From the NCBI RefSeq assembly GCF_020520425.1, contig NC_079488.1, positions 4,131,747 through 4,195,746 of the forward strand: a stretch of DNA of 64,000 nucleotides, read 5' to 3'. Numbering within the stretch: the stretch's first letter is position 1; every line of letters begins with the position of its first letter. Position numbers and translations under genes: made by a program. This document shows positions 23,401-34,268 of the stretch, piece after piece. This DNA is from Spinacia oleracea. Lineage: Eukaryota; Streptophyta; Magnoliopsida; Caryophyllales; Amaranthaceae. The notes under the pieces were generated by a model. That model was not told the origin of the DNA, ran no database searches, and worked only from the letters and a program-made list of their open reading frames with translations.

Positions 23401-26400
23401 TTAATGCAGTGACTCATTTTGACCAAAAACAAAATAAAAATGAAACTCTATATTTTATTTTTATTTTTGTTTTCCCTAAATTAATTTTGAGTTAAGCTTA
23501 CTCCCTCCCTTCTTGAATATTTGCAATAGTTTGACTTTTACATTATACATTAATTTTGACCAAATTTTCTTACTATTACGTAATATATAAAAATCAAATG
23601 TTGTTTTGTACGGAGTAATATGTTGTTGGATTAGTTTTAAATATACATTTTTCAAATATCAAATTTTTAAGTTTTTAGTAACATATAATTACGTTTAATT
23701 ACAGTCAAACTAGTAGTTTGTCAAAAGTGCCAGTCAAATTGTTCCAAGTAAGGGGGACAAGGGGAGTATATATGTCATTTTTTGTTGAAAGAAAAGAGTC
23801 GCTTCACCATTACGTTAACAAGTCACCAAAATATACATCATCTAAAGATCGAGTTATTACCGAGCATAGCAACTCACACTTCATGTGACACCAACACTGG
23901 CCGAAATAGTGCCTTCTATAAATAAAATGCAGTTGTTTTCTGAAATGTCACTAAAACTGATTAGGGGGTGGATATCACATCTTTGATGCAACAGACTCAG
24001 CCGGCTTCCTGGCATAGTATCAAGCATAGCATCTCACAGTTCATGTGGCGAAAACTTAAATCCATTCATGATAGGGGTGAAAGTTCGTTTTCGGTTTGGA
24101 TTAAGGTCCAAGCCGAATCCAAACCGAACTAAGTTGGTTTTCATTTTTTGAAACAGAATCCAAACCAAATAACCTTTTTAATCCAAATCAAACAAAAACG
24201 GATTTTTAATTTTCAGTTCAATCCAAACCATAAAATCGAATTTTCACGAGCCTTTCATTTGGGCTTGTTTTTGGGCCTATATTATACATGTTTTTAGCCA
24301 ATTTTCAGGCCCTTATTATACTTTTTACTTTTTTAGCCAAGTTCGATTTATTGGGTTTTAGTTCAGTTTATTCGGTTTCAGACATTTTAGTCCAATCCAA
24401 ACCATAAAACCATTTTTTAAAAAAATTCTTAGTCCAAACCGGACAGAATTTCTTGTTCAGTTCTGTTCGATTTTCGGTTTTTTGCTACCAAACTTTCACC
24501 CCTAATTCATGACACCAACACTGCCCGAAAAATTGCCTTCTACAAAGGAAATGTCATTGTATTCAGAAATGTCACTAAAACTGATTAGAAGTTGGATATC
24601 ACGTCTTAGATGCAACAGATTCAGTCGGCTTCTAACTTTACCTTTGATGTATGTAATTGCAGGTTTTACTTTGATTTTTCTGCAACATATGTGGGTGTGG
24701 GGATGATTTGCCCATATCTTGTTAATATATCTCTACTACTTGGAGCAATTGTATCATACGGTATCATGTGGCCTCTCATTGAGAAACAAAAAGGTCATTG
24801 GTATGATAAAAGCCTTAGTGATGACAACCTTCATGGTCTACAAGGCTATAAGGTAAGGTTTTATTTATGTCTTGTTCTCTTCACCTGATCTAGTTTGATT
24901 TTTTTAGTTTATGTTCTGGTTTGGTCTGATTTTTCTAGTTTCTGATTTGATCAGATATGATCTGAATGTTTTATGTAAGTGCTTTTTGCTTTTTCTAGTT
25001 TGATGTGGTATGATTTTTCTGTTCTGATCAAAATGTTTTGAAACAAGACTAACAATGTGTTCGGAAACCAAGTTAATGTGAAAATGTGAGTTAAAGTAAA
25101 ACTATGGAAATCATTTGCCAAAATAATAAAAATTTACTGACCCGATGTTGACCCGCGACCAGCTTTCGACTCGCCCATTATTGACCCACAAATTGACCCT
25201 TTCGTTACCCGACCCGCTTTTGGCCCGCATCGACCCTGACCCGACCCGTCCAATAACTAGCCCTAATCATGTACATTGTTGAGTTTTTAGGCCTTGTTAT
25301 CTTCACCTCATAAGTTCTGATTTTTCTAGTTTTTTATCTGGTCTGAATGTTTTTTTTGATTGTTTTTTGCTTTTATGGTCTGGTCTGAACTGGTGTTAAT
25401 GTTTTTTACTTTTCTGGTCTGGTCTGGTCTGGACAGGTGTGAATGTTTTCGGTAAGTTTTCTTACTTTTCCTGGTGTGCTTTGCGGTTTAATCAGTTACT
25501 TCACTGTCCTTATTGGTTGCAGATTTTTATTGCAATAGCAATCATCCTAGCAGATGGACTCTACAACTTCATCAAAGTCTCCTATCAATCAATATTAGGT
25601 TTATCCAAACAATACAAACAAAAAAACTCAGATACAATTCTTCCATCAAACAATACATCTGAAGTTCCCACTTCTGAATCATTATCATTCGATGACCAAA
25701 GAAGAACACAGTATTTCCTGAAAGACATAATCCCAACTTATGCAGCAGTTTCTGGGTATGTAGCAATTGCTGCAATCTCCATTGGTGTACTTCCACTGAT
25801 ATTTCACCAGCTAAAATGGTACCATGTTTTGGTCATGTATATTGTTGCACCATTGTTGGCCTTTTGTAATGCTTATGGTGCTGGTTTGACTGACTGGTCG
25901 TTGGCGTCGACGTACGGGAAGTTGGCTATATTTGTTATTGGTGGTTGGGCTGGTGCTTCTCATGGTGGGATTGTTGCTGGACTTGCTGCTTGTGGTGTTA
26001 TGATGAATATTGTTTCTACTGCTTCGGATCTCACACAAGATTTCAAAACAGGTTAGACTTGTTTCTTCTGGTTAGAATTTAGAGATTGGCGGGTGGGTCG
26101 GGTTTCACCCAACCCACCCTGACACACAGTCCATAGTTGGTTACGTGGGCTGGATCATATATGACCCGTGATAAAACACGTCTGACCCAACACAGCTACC
26201 AAAGCATACTATACCCACCCAATGCACAAAACACAACCCACCTGACCCGATACAACTCACCATGGCACACTCAACCCATGAACACAACCTAACCCATCTA
26301 ACCATGTGACCTACTCAACCCACCATCCTAATTTAAACTATTTTGTATGTTTAAAATGCTAGTAAATTTTAATTTTATTGTTTAAACATATTTCCTCCGG

Positions 26401-27966
26401 TCTTTTTTAGATTGACACATTTTTTAAGCACGTTTGCTAATGCATGATTTCAAACATTAGTGTGTTCAATTATGGATAAGAATTTTTTTTATATAAAGTT
26501 GATATCTAAAATATATTCATTAAGACGAATCTAATAAGACCCCACATAACTATGATTTTTCTTAATAATAAATCACAAAAGAAAATCAAAGGAACTTGTG
26601 TGACTAGTGTCAAAAGTCTTATTGTGTCATCTAATAAGAAACGGAGGAAGTATATATATTCCCTCCGTTTTTTTTTTTAAGAGATACACTTGGTTGGGCA
26701 CGGGTCTTAAGAAGAATAAAAGAAGTGGGGTTGGGGTAGATATTTTAATAAATAAGTACATTGGGGACCATGTCCTTTTGAACAAGTGGAGGTGGGGGTG
26801 GGGTGGGTGTAGTTGTAAAATTATTTTTTAATTGGATGGTGGGTCATAAAGTGTAGTAGATATATTATTTAATTAGGTGGTGGGGTTGATAAGTTACCAA
26901 AAATGGCAAGTGTATCTCTTAAAAAAATACGGCCGGAAAAGACAAATGTATCTCTTAAAAAAATACGGAGGGAGTATATATCTACATTTACGTGAGTAAT
27001 GAGTAGTATAAATTAATTAATTTAAGTTCATATGAATTTTAAATTTTTTTTAATGTTTAGGTAATATCCAAACCTACTTGACCCACATCAGCCCAAAACA
27101 TGCTAAACCCACTGAATCGGATTACACCAGACCTCAAAATTTCTCCAAACCCACTTGACTCACTCGACCCGCACAACCCACCACGACCCATCACGTACTT
27201 TGTGAAAAGTTTTTCCAACACAGTCCACGGCCCGACCCACCTTGACTTTCAGTGTGTTGATCGTGTGTCAACTATTCCAGACCACGATCCACTAAACCAA
27301 CCCATGACCCACCCAACCCGTCTCGTTGGCTATTTGTACTCCTAGTAGAACTCCAAATTAAAGATTGTCTCACTAACTATTGTATATTTTTCTTATCAAA
27401 ATTGTGAATGAATTGAAACAGGTTACATGACACTAGCATCACCAAGATCAATGTTTGTGAGCCAAATAATAGGAACAGCAATGGGTTGTGTAATATCACC
27501 ATGTGTATTCTGGATATTCTACATGGCATACCCAGATCTAGGGTTACCAAAAACCCAATATCCAGCCCCATTTGCATCCCTCTATCGAAACATAGCCTTA
27601 CTTGGAGTTGAAGGAATAAGTTCATTACCTAAACATTGTCTAACCTTATGCATAATATGTGCAATTATTGCATTAGCCATAAATGGGTTAAAAGACATTG
27701 TTGGGGAAAAGTATTCAAGATTTATACCAATTCCAATGGCAATGGCTATACCTTTCTACCTTGGTGGTTACTTTGCTATTGATATGTGCCTTGGTAGTTT
27801 GATATTGTTTTTGTGGGAGTACAAGAATAAGGCTAATGCTGATATATACGCGCCTGCTGTCGCGTCTGGGTTGATATGTGGTGATGGAATATGGTCTTTG
27901 CCAAGTTCTATACTTGCTTTGGCTGGTGTTAAACCACCTCTTTGTCTCCAAGTTGTTTCTAGCTAG
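17449..27966 (+). CDS. YSL7: Yellow stripe-like (YSL7-type) oligopeptide/metal-chelate transporter
   Basis: Exons: 17449-17791, 21360-21520, 22686-22783, 23219-23353, 24663-24852, 25523-26051, 27422-27966. All six introns are GT..AG with matching phases; the CDS is 2001 nt, 666 aa, within the family range of about 650-720. The start codon sits in a good context (acaATGgcg) after an AC-rich leader. OPT-family features: an acidic N-terminus (1-35), a first membrane helix near 38-60, the block [18 protein letters not shown], later [20 protein letters not shown] and [18 protein letters not shown], a hydrophilic loop at about 336-377, and [20 protein letters not shown] near the end. About 14 membrane helices are expected. 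The wording fits the YSL5/7/8 clade rather than the YSL1/3 clade. YSL proteins move metal-nicotianamine complexes, and the YSL7/8 clade has been linked to small-peptide uptake. The substrate here is not shown by sequence. Introns are loaded with transposons, but no exon is broken. Confidence 0.95.
17799..18622 (+). repeat. Intronic tandem repeat, five units of ~175-190 bp
   Basis: Units start near 17799, 17991, 18175, 18350 and 18536. The last one is incomplete. Each has aatttatat, tctggctaaatag, a run of A, tatgcaattaaatctgaaat and accaatgaggtattga. The last part resembles the tRNA-like segment at 30660-30760, so the unit probably arose from a SINE. The array begins seven bases after the splice donor. 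Confidence 0.85.
20631..20877. mobile_element. Stowaway-type MITE in YSL intron 1
   Basis: Ends CTTCCGTTTC and GAAACGGATGTAG, flanked by TA. Its right part matches the left part of the next element in inverted orientation (aagatctttacagttact). Confidence 0.65.
20947..21201. mobile_element. Stowaway-type MITE in YSL intron 1
   Basis: 255 bp with ends CTACCTCCGTTTC and GAAACGGAGGTAG and TA on both sides. Confidence 0.8.
21521..22685 (+). other. YSL intron 2 (1.2 kb)
   Basis: Donor GTACGT, acceptor TGTAG. It contains a GC-richer segment (21590-21915) with repeated ggcccg/cgggttt phrases typical of decayed hAT MITEs, repeats of gaactgaact, and the left end only of a Stowaway element at 22536. 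Confidence 0.8.
22784..23218 (+). other. YSL intron 3 with CACTA-like MITE
   Basis: Donor GTATGT, acceptor TACAG. The segment at about 22877-23095 begins actgtaagaaattg and ends aattcttgtaatg, close to the CACTA end CACTACAAGAA. Its inside repeats cgtcataaaag and cgtcgtta phrases. The flanks are AT-rich with two ttaccaccttttaa copies. Confidence 0.6.
23501..23766. mobile_element. Stowaway MITE in YSL intron 4
   Basis: 266 bp, starts CTCCCTCCCTTCTTG and ends GGGGGACAAGGGGAG, with TA at both sides. Confidence 0.75.
24072..24504. mobile_element. hAT MITE in YSL intron 4
   Basis: 433 bp with ends TAGGGGTGAAAGTT and AACTTTCACCCCTA and an exact 8-bp target duplication ATTCATGA (24064-24071 and 24505-24512). 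The inside is rich in aatccaaacc/ggtttgg phrases. Confidence 0.9.
24853..25522 (+). other. YSL intron 5
   Basis: Donor GTAAGG, acceptor TGCAG. It contains many tctggtctg/tgatctga phrases, remains of the same family as the element at 43506-45995, and a short gacccg-rich hAT-like fragment at 25140-25260. Confidence 0.75.
26391..26650. mobile_element. Stowaway MITE in YSL intron 6
   Basis: 260 bp, ends TTTCCTCCGGTC and GAAACGGAGGAAG, TA at both sides. Confidence 0.75.
26659..26974. mobile_element. Stowaway MITE in YSL intron 6
   Basis: 316 bp, ends TTCCCTCCG and CGGAGGGAG, TA at both sides. It lies eight bases from the previous one. Confidence 0.75.
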
Positions 27967-28001
27967 TTCTAGTTACATTACATCAATTTGTGCTCATTTT
28001 G

Positions 28002-28740
28002 TCTAGCAATCTTGTTAACCTTTGTGATAGATTCTAGTACAATACAATTGTTATGGATTTTTTTTTTTGCTTACTATTGTTACAATTGATAAATAAGAAT
28101 ATAGATTCTAGTATATAGAAGAATATGTATGTATTTTTATTGTTATTGCTAAACAAACCAAACACACAAAGATTTTCCCTTATAGCCTCAAAGGTTATGT
28201 TATCAAATTCCATTAGAGGTTTAATGGGACGTGAGAATTTCTCTTAAAATACCCTCTCACTTCCAATAAGTCTAGCCTATAAACTGGCTGAAAATAAAGA
28301 TGGCCGTAGATTGGGTTGAATTTTGGGTTGAACCCATCGGTTTTGGGCCTAAATGGGTCCAACCCACGCTAGCCCTCTTAGCAATGTTGTTAACCTTTGT
28401 GATAGATTCTAGTACAATTCAATTTGTTAAGGATGTTTTTCTTTTTTAATTGATAATTAAATATACCGTATGTATATATGTATATATATGTTTTCGTATT
28501 GTATTGATAGACAAACCAATCACACAAAGGTTTGCGCTCATAACGTCAAGGTTATGGGATCAATCTCCACCTAGAGTTTTTTTGGAGGTAAGAATTTCTC
28601 TTACAATCCCCTCTCACTTCTAATGAGTCCAGCTGGAAATACATTTGTCAGGTGACAGTTTAGCTTAGTAAGGTCATTCATAAAGATGGTCGTGGGTCGG
28701 GTTGAATTTTTGGTTGAGCCCATGAGTCGTGGGACCAAAA
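28002..28740 (+). repeat. Old tandem duplication of YSL 3' flank, 375-bp units
   Basis: Two diverged units (28002-28376 and from 28377). Both begin tagcaat..ttgttaaccttt and share gatagattctagtacaat, cacacaaag and the left end of a hAT-type repeat (taaagatgg). The YSL 3' untranslated region therefore sits at the start of a duplicated block. Confidence 0.75.
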
Positions 28741-29386
28741 TGGCCCCAATTCCACCCTAGCCTGCTTAGTATTGCATCATGTCGTGTCGGGCCAAAAGTT
28801 TCAAAATGGGGCCCAGACCCATAAGTCGTCATGTTGGGTCGGGTTGGGTTGTAGTGTAGCGTTGTGCTGGACCGTCGTGCCTAAGCCTAATTTTACTAAA
28901 TTTAACATGCTTTGTTGGGTCGTGTCGAATCGTGCGTTGCCGTGCTTTTTCCAAAAAATTGAGGCTCGTGAGTCGTGATATATAAATATAGTTAAGTTCA
29001 GATAAGTTTAACTTTAATTTAGATAAATTTAGATAATACAAAATAAGTCAATTAGAAGGGATCCTAAGATTAGCCGGTTTTTGTCCCTTTTTTTTTTTTT
29101 TTTGGTTTAAATATAATCTTGTCATACTTTTTTCATCTTTTTAACACGTAGATTTTCATGAAATAGCTTTATAAAGACATGTGTCTTGATGATGTTACAA
29201 CCCCGATATCTCCGACACTCCATGTAAATTATCCACAAACTTTTCAGAAAGGCCGATCTACGATAATATATTGTGTGGTGGCATAAAAGAGAAAGGTTAT
29301 CTGCACCTGTTATAATTTTTTAGTTACCCTTATTGATGTTATAAGTTTTCTTTATTGTAGTTATAATTCAGTTACCTAGTGTTTAA

Positions 29387-29455
29387 GGCTATTAGCTCAA
29401 ATGGTAGAGCAATATATAATATCGTACATGGTGTGGGGTCAAACTCCACGTAGCC
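29387..29455 (+). repeat. tRNA-like SINE head or tRNA pseudogene, copy 1
   Basis: GGCTA pairs with TAGCC at the other end. The D arm (GCTC..GAGC) and T arm (GTGGGGTCAAACTCCAC) are intact, and A and B boxes are recognisable. The anticodon arm does not fold, so I do not call a working tRNA. Confidence 0.6.
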
Positions 29456-30231
29456 TACTACCTATATTACACTTGTGTATTGGTGTAAATTTTCATTGTT
29501 GGTATTGTATTAGTCACCGTTATAACTTGTAAAAGCATATCACTCTTGATCAGGGCGCTTCATTTTTTATTGTTAGGGTCGCATTTTTTCAATGGTTAGG
29601 GTCACATTTATCCTTGAGTAAAGTAACTTTAGTCCTCGAATAAGGTAACTTATATCTTTGATTTGGTTCACTTTTATATTTGAATGTACGGTAAAATATC
29701 GTAGATCAGGGGCACACAATTTCTTTTGTAAATTATCAAGTACAAATTCTTTGTAGTATTCTCAACCTAAAAATATTACTAGTTAAATTAAGCGGTAATA
29801 ATAATAATAAAATAATAATAAATTTAAATAAAATAAGTTGAATAAATTGAAATTTTGATTTAAAACCGACACTTATGATGTTAAGGGCCCAATAAAAATT
29901 CTGTACTAAGAGATGTTAGATTAAAATAAAATAAATTAGAGACATTAATATTCACAAACTCTTATAAAGGAGGTACAATAAATAGTGTCCAATAGAGTAA
30001 TAATTGACTTAAAATATTTAAAATTATTTCCAATATATGTAAAACTAATTTTTAGTGTTATTTTTCTTTAATTTTAATAAAAAAAATTGAGTAAAAATTT
30101 CCCGATATATAACAAATTTATTATCCACATTTTATGGGCAAAATATTTTGCTAAAAGTAATGTAATAGACGATGTTAGATTAAAATAAAATAAATTAGAG
30201 ACAAGAATAGAAAATAACGTACGTGGAGCAC

Positions 30232-30360
30232 ACTACAAAACGTTAATTTATCATCACACTCCACTACTCCAACTCAAATAAAAGCAAACAAATGAAACCC
30301 AATTCCAATTTCATTCATCTCGATAAATACCAAACAAGCAGCTTCAGTTTTTACTCCTTA
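30232..30360 (+). promoter_or_regulatory. Possible duplicated leader exon of O-methyltransferase, copy 1
   Basis: AC-rich sequence ending in a good splice donor (attg|gtacgt), with a short upstream frame starting at 30292. The copy at 35045-35173 lies upstream of the O-methyltransferase start and could splice to the acceptor at 37795. This is inference only. Confidence 0.25.
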
Positions 30361-30654
30361 ATTGGTACGTTTTCATCTCTCTTTTTCCTGTTTTTATTTT
30401 CACTTTTTATTTTCTTTTTGTTTTCTTCTTTGTTTTTTCAATATGTATGCACAATTCATTCAATCAATATCTTTTACTTTTTTTTTTTTTACTTTTTTAT
30501 ACATAAATTGTCTATGAAAAATATGGTGCTCTGGTTTGTGGATCTAGCAAGATTTTTCTAACTTATGTTCTTGGTGTTTTGCTTTAATTTATGCTTATAT
30601 ATGCTTATTTGCAATTCTTTTAAAGAGTCAATGACTTTAAAATACGGATGTGTT

Positions 30655-30770
30655 TTGTACCAATGAGATCTTGACCTATTAGTTAAAACTAAAGAGTGAA
30701 GACCTACGTGTGATAGGTCCCAGGTTCAAATCTTCATCTACTATTTGTAATTTTATATTGTGTTTGGTTG
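30655..30770 (+). repeat. tRNA-derived SINE fragment, copy 1
   Basis: accaatgagatcttgacc ... ggttcaaatctt, a B-box-like end, related to the YSL intron 1 repeat units. Copy 2 is at about 35468-35583. Confidence 0.5.
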
Positions 30771-31599
30771 ATAGAACTAGATTTTCCTATGAAGTGGGAT
30801 AAGTTTTTTAAAGTTATTAATTATACAAATTAAAATATGCATATAAAATATTAGTGACATATTGATCGAAAGCATTTGTATTCACTAAGATGTCAGAACT
30901 TTTAAACCCTTACCTCTCATAATTTTTTGGTCAAGATCCGTCACTGTCTATGAACAAAAAGTAGTATCTATTTCCTTAGAATTCCCATTCCATTTAGAAT
31001 ATACATTTTTTTTAGGAAAAGGAATTTCTAAATGTTAATCAAATAAGCACTATGAAGATCATGGTGTTGGATAGCCTGAATCTTACATGCCTTCAAGCGT
31101 CGAGAACACTAGTTTGATCGTAATTATATGCAATTGTATATTAGTAGAAAGTTTAAAAAATTGTTATTTGTAAAATTTAATTTTATGATTAATCCAACAA
31201 CATATTAAACAACACCATTTAACTTTTACTCCGTATATATTAGTAAAAAAAATAGTCAATGTTGTGATCAATGATGCAAATGTCATACTGTTGCAAGTAT
31301 TCAGAATCGGAGAAAGGGAATATGTGAGTTTGTGTATAGAATTGGACAATGAGTTGGCTTAATCGATGTCGATGGGCCCTTCCACTCAAATGTGTTTTAT
31401 GATTTTATCACTTTACGTTTGTTTTTAGGTGTATGGCTGTTTATCTAATTTAATTAAAAAAAAAGGACTAGAGGAGGGAGTGGTTGGGTTAATTAAGTAC
31501 GCTTCTTTTAATTACTTATGGCATGTTGAATACTCCACATTTTGTTGGGTTAATTAATTACGTTTCTTTTAATTACTTATGAGTTATGGCAGGTTGAAT

Positions 31600-32384
31600 T
31601 AGAGCTGTCAAAACAGGTCATCGGGTCGGGTTTGGGTCGGGTCATCTCGGGTCTCGGGTCATGATCAGGTCGGGTCGTGTCGGGTCAATATTTCATTCGG
31701 GTTGAGTTCAGGTTCGGTCGGGTCGACTTCAGGTCGGGTCATATCGGGTTTTTTCCTATCCCGGGTTCAGGTCGGGTTCGGGTCGGGTCACATTTCGGTC
31801 AGGTTTGATTTCGGTCACATTTCGGTCAGGTTTGATTTCGGGTCTTATCGGGTCGGGTTTAAGTCGGTTTGTAGCAGATAATTTCGGGTTCGGGTCTTAT
31901 CGAGTCGAGTTTAAGTCGGTTTGCAACATAGTTATTTTCGGGTTCGAGTCTTAGTTTGGATCGGATAATAATCATATCAAATGGAATTCAGGTCGGGTCA
32001 CTCTCAGGGACGGGTCAAACTCGGGTCTGATAATTAACCTATACATTTTAATTATTTTATACTCTAATTTTTTTTTTTAAACTTATTTTAGAGTCAATAG
32101 CAGGTTTCATCGAGTTACAATCGGTTTCGGGTTGACATCGGGCCGGGTATCGAATCGGGTTCGGGTCATTGTTCGGCCGGGTCAGTTCGGTTACCGGTCA
32201 TTTTCGGGTCGGGTTCGGGTTCGGGTGTTACAACATCGGGTTAAAATCGGTTATCGGTTTTTTCGGGTCGGGTACAGGTCGGGTTTCGGGTTACCTGTTT
32301 AACCGTAATTTCGGGTCATGGTCGGTTACGGGTTCGGTCGGTTCAGGTCGGGTTTTCAGGTCGGGTCAGTTTTTGACAGCTCTA
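31600..32384. mobile_element. hAT non-autonomous element, copy 1
   Basis: 785 bp with ends TAGAGCTGTCAAAA and TTTTTGACAGCTCTA and an 8-bp target duplication GGTTGAAT (31592-31599 and 32385-32392). The inside is packed with cgggtcgggt-type repeats. No transposase. Confidence 0.9.
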
Positions 32385-34199
32385 GGTTGAATACTCCACA
32401 ATTTGTTTTTAGAAAACAAGGTCATACAAGTTGTTTAACAATAACATATGATCAATTAAAAAGTTCAAAATTTCCACCAAATAGAAACTAAAAATTATAA
32501 GCCACCATGTAGAGTACTATACGAAGTGTAATACAACTTTAATCATAAACTAGTTATCGATACGAAACAAACAAAACCTCATATGATTATATTATGGTGT
32601 TTATATGATTGGTAATATTAGGTCAAATATTTCAAACTTTGAACTCAAGGAGTAAGTGCGATCAATATTTTGAAACGAAGGTAATAAAAGTTAGGTCTTG
32701 TTCTCTCACCTGATGTGGTCTGATTTTTATTCTTGTTCTCTCACCTGATCTGATCTGATTTTTCTAGTTTCTGGTCTGAATGTTTTCCCTAAGTGTTTTT
32801 TTTTTGTTTTTTCTAGTCTGATTTTCCCAATATGATTTAATAAGCAATGAGAATAAGATGGATTTTTTTTTTTTTTTTTTGCTTACTATTGTTACAATTG
32901 ATAAATAAGAATATAGATTCTAGTATATAGAAGAATATGTATGTATTTTTATTGTTATTGCTAAACAAACCAAACACACAAAGATTTTCCCTTATAGCCT
33001 CAAAGGTTATGTTATCAAATTCCATTAGAGGTTTAATGGGACGTGAGAATTTCTCTTAAAATACCCTCTCACTTCCAATAAGTCTAGCCTATAAACTGGC
33101 TGAAAATAAAGATGGTCGTAGATTGGGTTGAATTTTGGGTTGAACCCATCGGTTTTGGGCCTAAATGGGTCCAACCCACGCTAGCCCTCTTAGCAATGTT
33201 GTTAACCTTTGTGATAGATTCTAGTACAATTCAATTTGTTAAGGATGTTTTTCTTTTTTAATTGATAATTAAATATACCGTATGTATATATGTATATATA
33301 TGTTTTCGTATTGTATTGATAGACAAACCAATCACACAAAGGTTTGCGCTCATAACGTCAAGGTTATGGGATCAATCTCCACCTGGAGTTTTTTTGGAGG
33401 TAAGAATTTCTCTTACAATCCCCTCTCACTTCTAATGAGTCCAGCTGGAAATACATTTGTCAGGTGACAGTTTAGCTTAGTAAGGTCATTCATAAAGATG
33501 GTCGTGGGTCGGGTTGAATTTTTGGTTGAGCCCATGAGTCGTGGGACCAAAATGGCCCCAATTCCACCCTAGCCTGCTTAGTATTGCATCATGTCGTGTC
33601 GGGCCAAAAGTTTCAAAATGGGGCCCAGACCCATAAGTCGTCATGTTGGGTCGGGTTGGGTTGTAGTGTAGCGTTGTGCTGGACCGTCGTGCCTAAGCCT
33701 AATTTTACTAAATTTAACATGCTTTGTTGGGTCGTGTCGAATCGTGCGTTGCCGTGCTTTTTCCAAAAAATTGAGGCTCGTGAGTCGTGATATATAAATA
33801 TAGTTAAGTTCAGATAAGTTTAACTTTAATTTAGATAAATTTAGATAATACAAAATAAGTCAATTAGAAGGGATCCTAAGATTAGCCGGTTTTTGTCCCT
33901 TTTTTTTTTTTTTTTTGGTTTAAATATAATCTTGTCATACTTTTTTCATCTTTTTAACACGTAGATTTTCATGAAATAGCTTTATAAAGACATGTGTCTT
34001 GATGATGTTACAACCCCGATATCTCCGACACTCCATGTAAATTATCCACAAACTTTTCAGAAAGGCCGATCTACGATAATATATTGTGTGGTGGCATAAA
34101 AGAGAAAGGTTATCTGCACCTGTTATAATCTTTTAGTTACCCTTATTGATGTTATAAGTTTTCTTTATTGTAGTTATAATTCAGTTACCTAGTGTTTAA

Positions 34200-34268
34200 G
34201 GCTATTAGCTCAAATGGTAGAGCAATATATAATATCGTACATGGTGTGGGGTCAAACTCCACGTAGCC
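34200..34268 (+). repeat. tRNA-like SINE head or tRNA pseudogene, copy 2
   Basis: Identical to 29387-29455. Confidence 0.6.

Larger units (their letters stand above)
23354..24662 (+). other. YSL intron 4 (1.3 kb)
   Basis: Donor GTAAGT, acceptor TGCAG. It carries a Stowaway MITE (23501-23766), a direct duplication of about 130 bp (23875-24005 and 24507-24635) and, between the two copies, a hAT MITE (24072-24504). Confidence 0.85.
26052..27421 (+). other. YSL intron 6 (1.4 kb)
   Basis: Donor GTTAGA, acceptor AACAG. A hAT-like segment rich in gggtcgg/acccaac phrases (26075-26340 and 27065-27345) appears split by two neighbouring Stowaway elements. Confidence 0.8.
28053..32857 (+). repeat. 4.8-kb direct tandem duplication, copy 1
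   Basis: 4805 bp, followed at once by a copy of 4787 bp. The unit runs from the YSL 3' flank to just upstream of the O-methyltransferase. Both breakpoints share ATGGATTT. By eye there are about seven base changes, a longer T-run in copy 2 and a 26-bp deletion in copy 2. Contents: hAT-like fragments, a tRNA-like segment, a possible leader exon of the O-methyltransferase, and a 785-bp hAT element. No complete gene. Confidence 0.95.

Noticed and set aside
24509..24706. Frame joining the end of YSL intron 4 to exon 5 in another reading frame
   Set aside because: It uses the wrong frame for the exon; the YSL protein family fixes the correct one.
29387..29455. Working tRNA gene
   Set aside because: The anticodon stem does not form, so only a tRNA-derived repeat is supported.
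30292..30561. 89-codon frame, rich in Phe and Leu (also 35105-35374)
   Set aside because: Runs through a T-rich tract after a good splice donor. If transcribed it is more likely leader plus intron, and a splice to the OMT exon would stop at once.
32169..32390. 73-codon frame (also 36956-37177)
   Set aside because: Lies inside the hAT element and consists of cgggt repeat translation.
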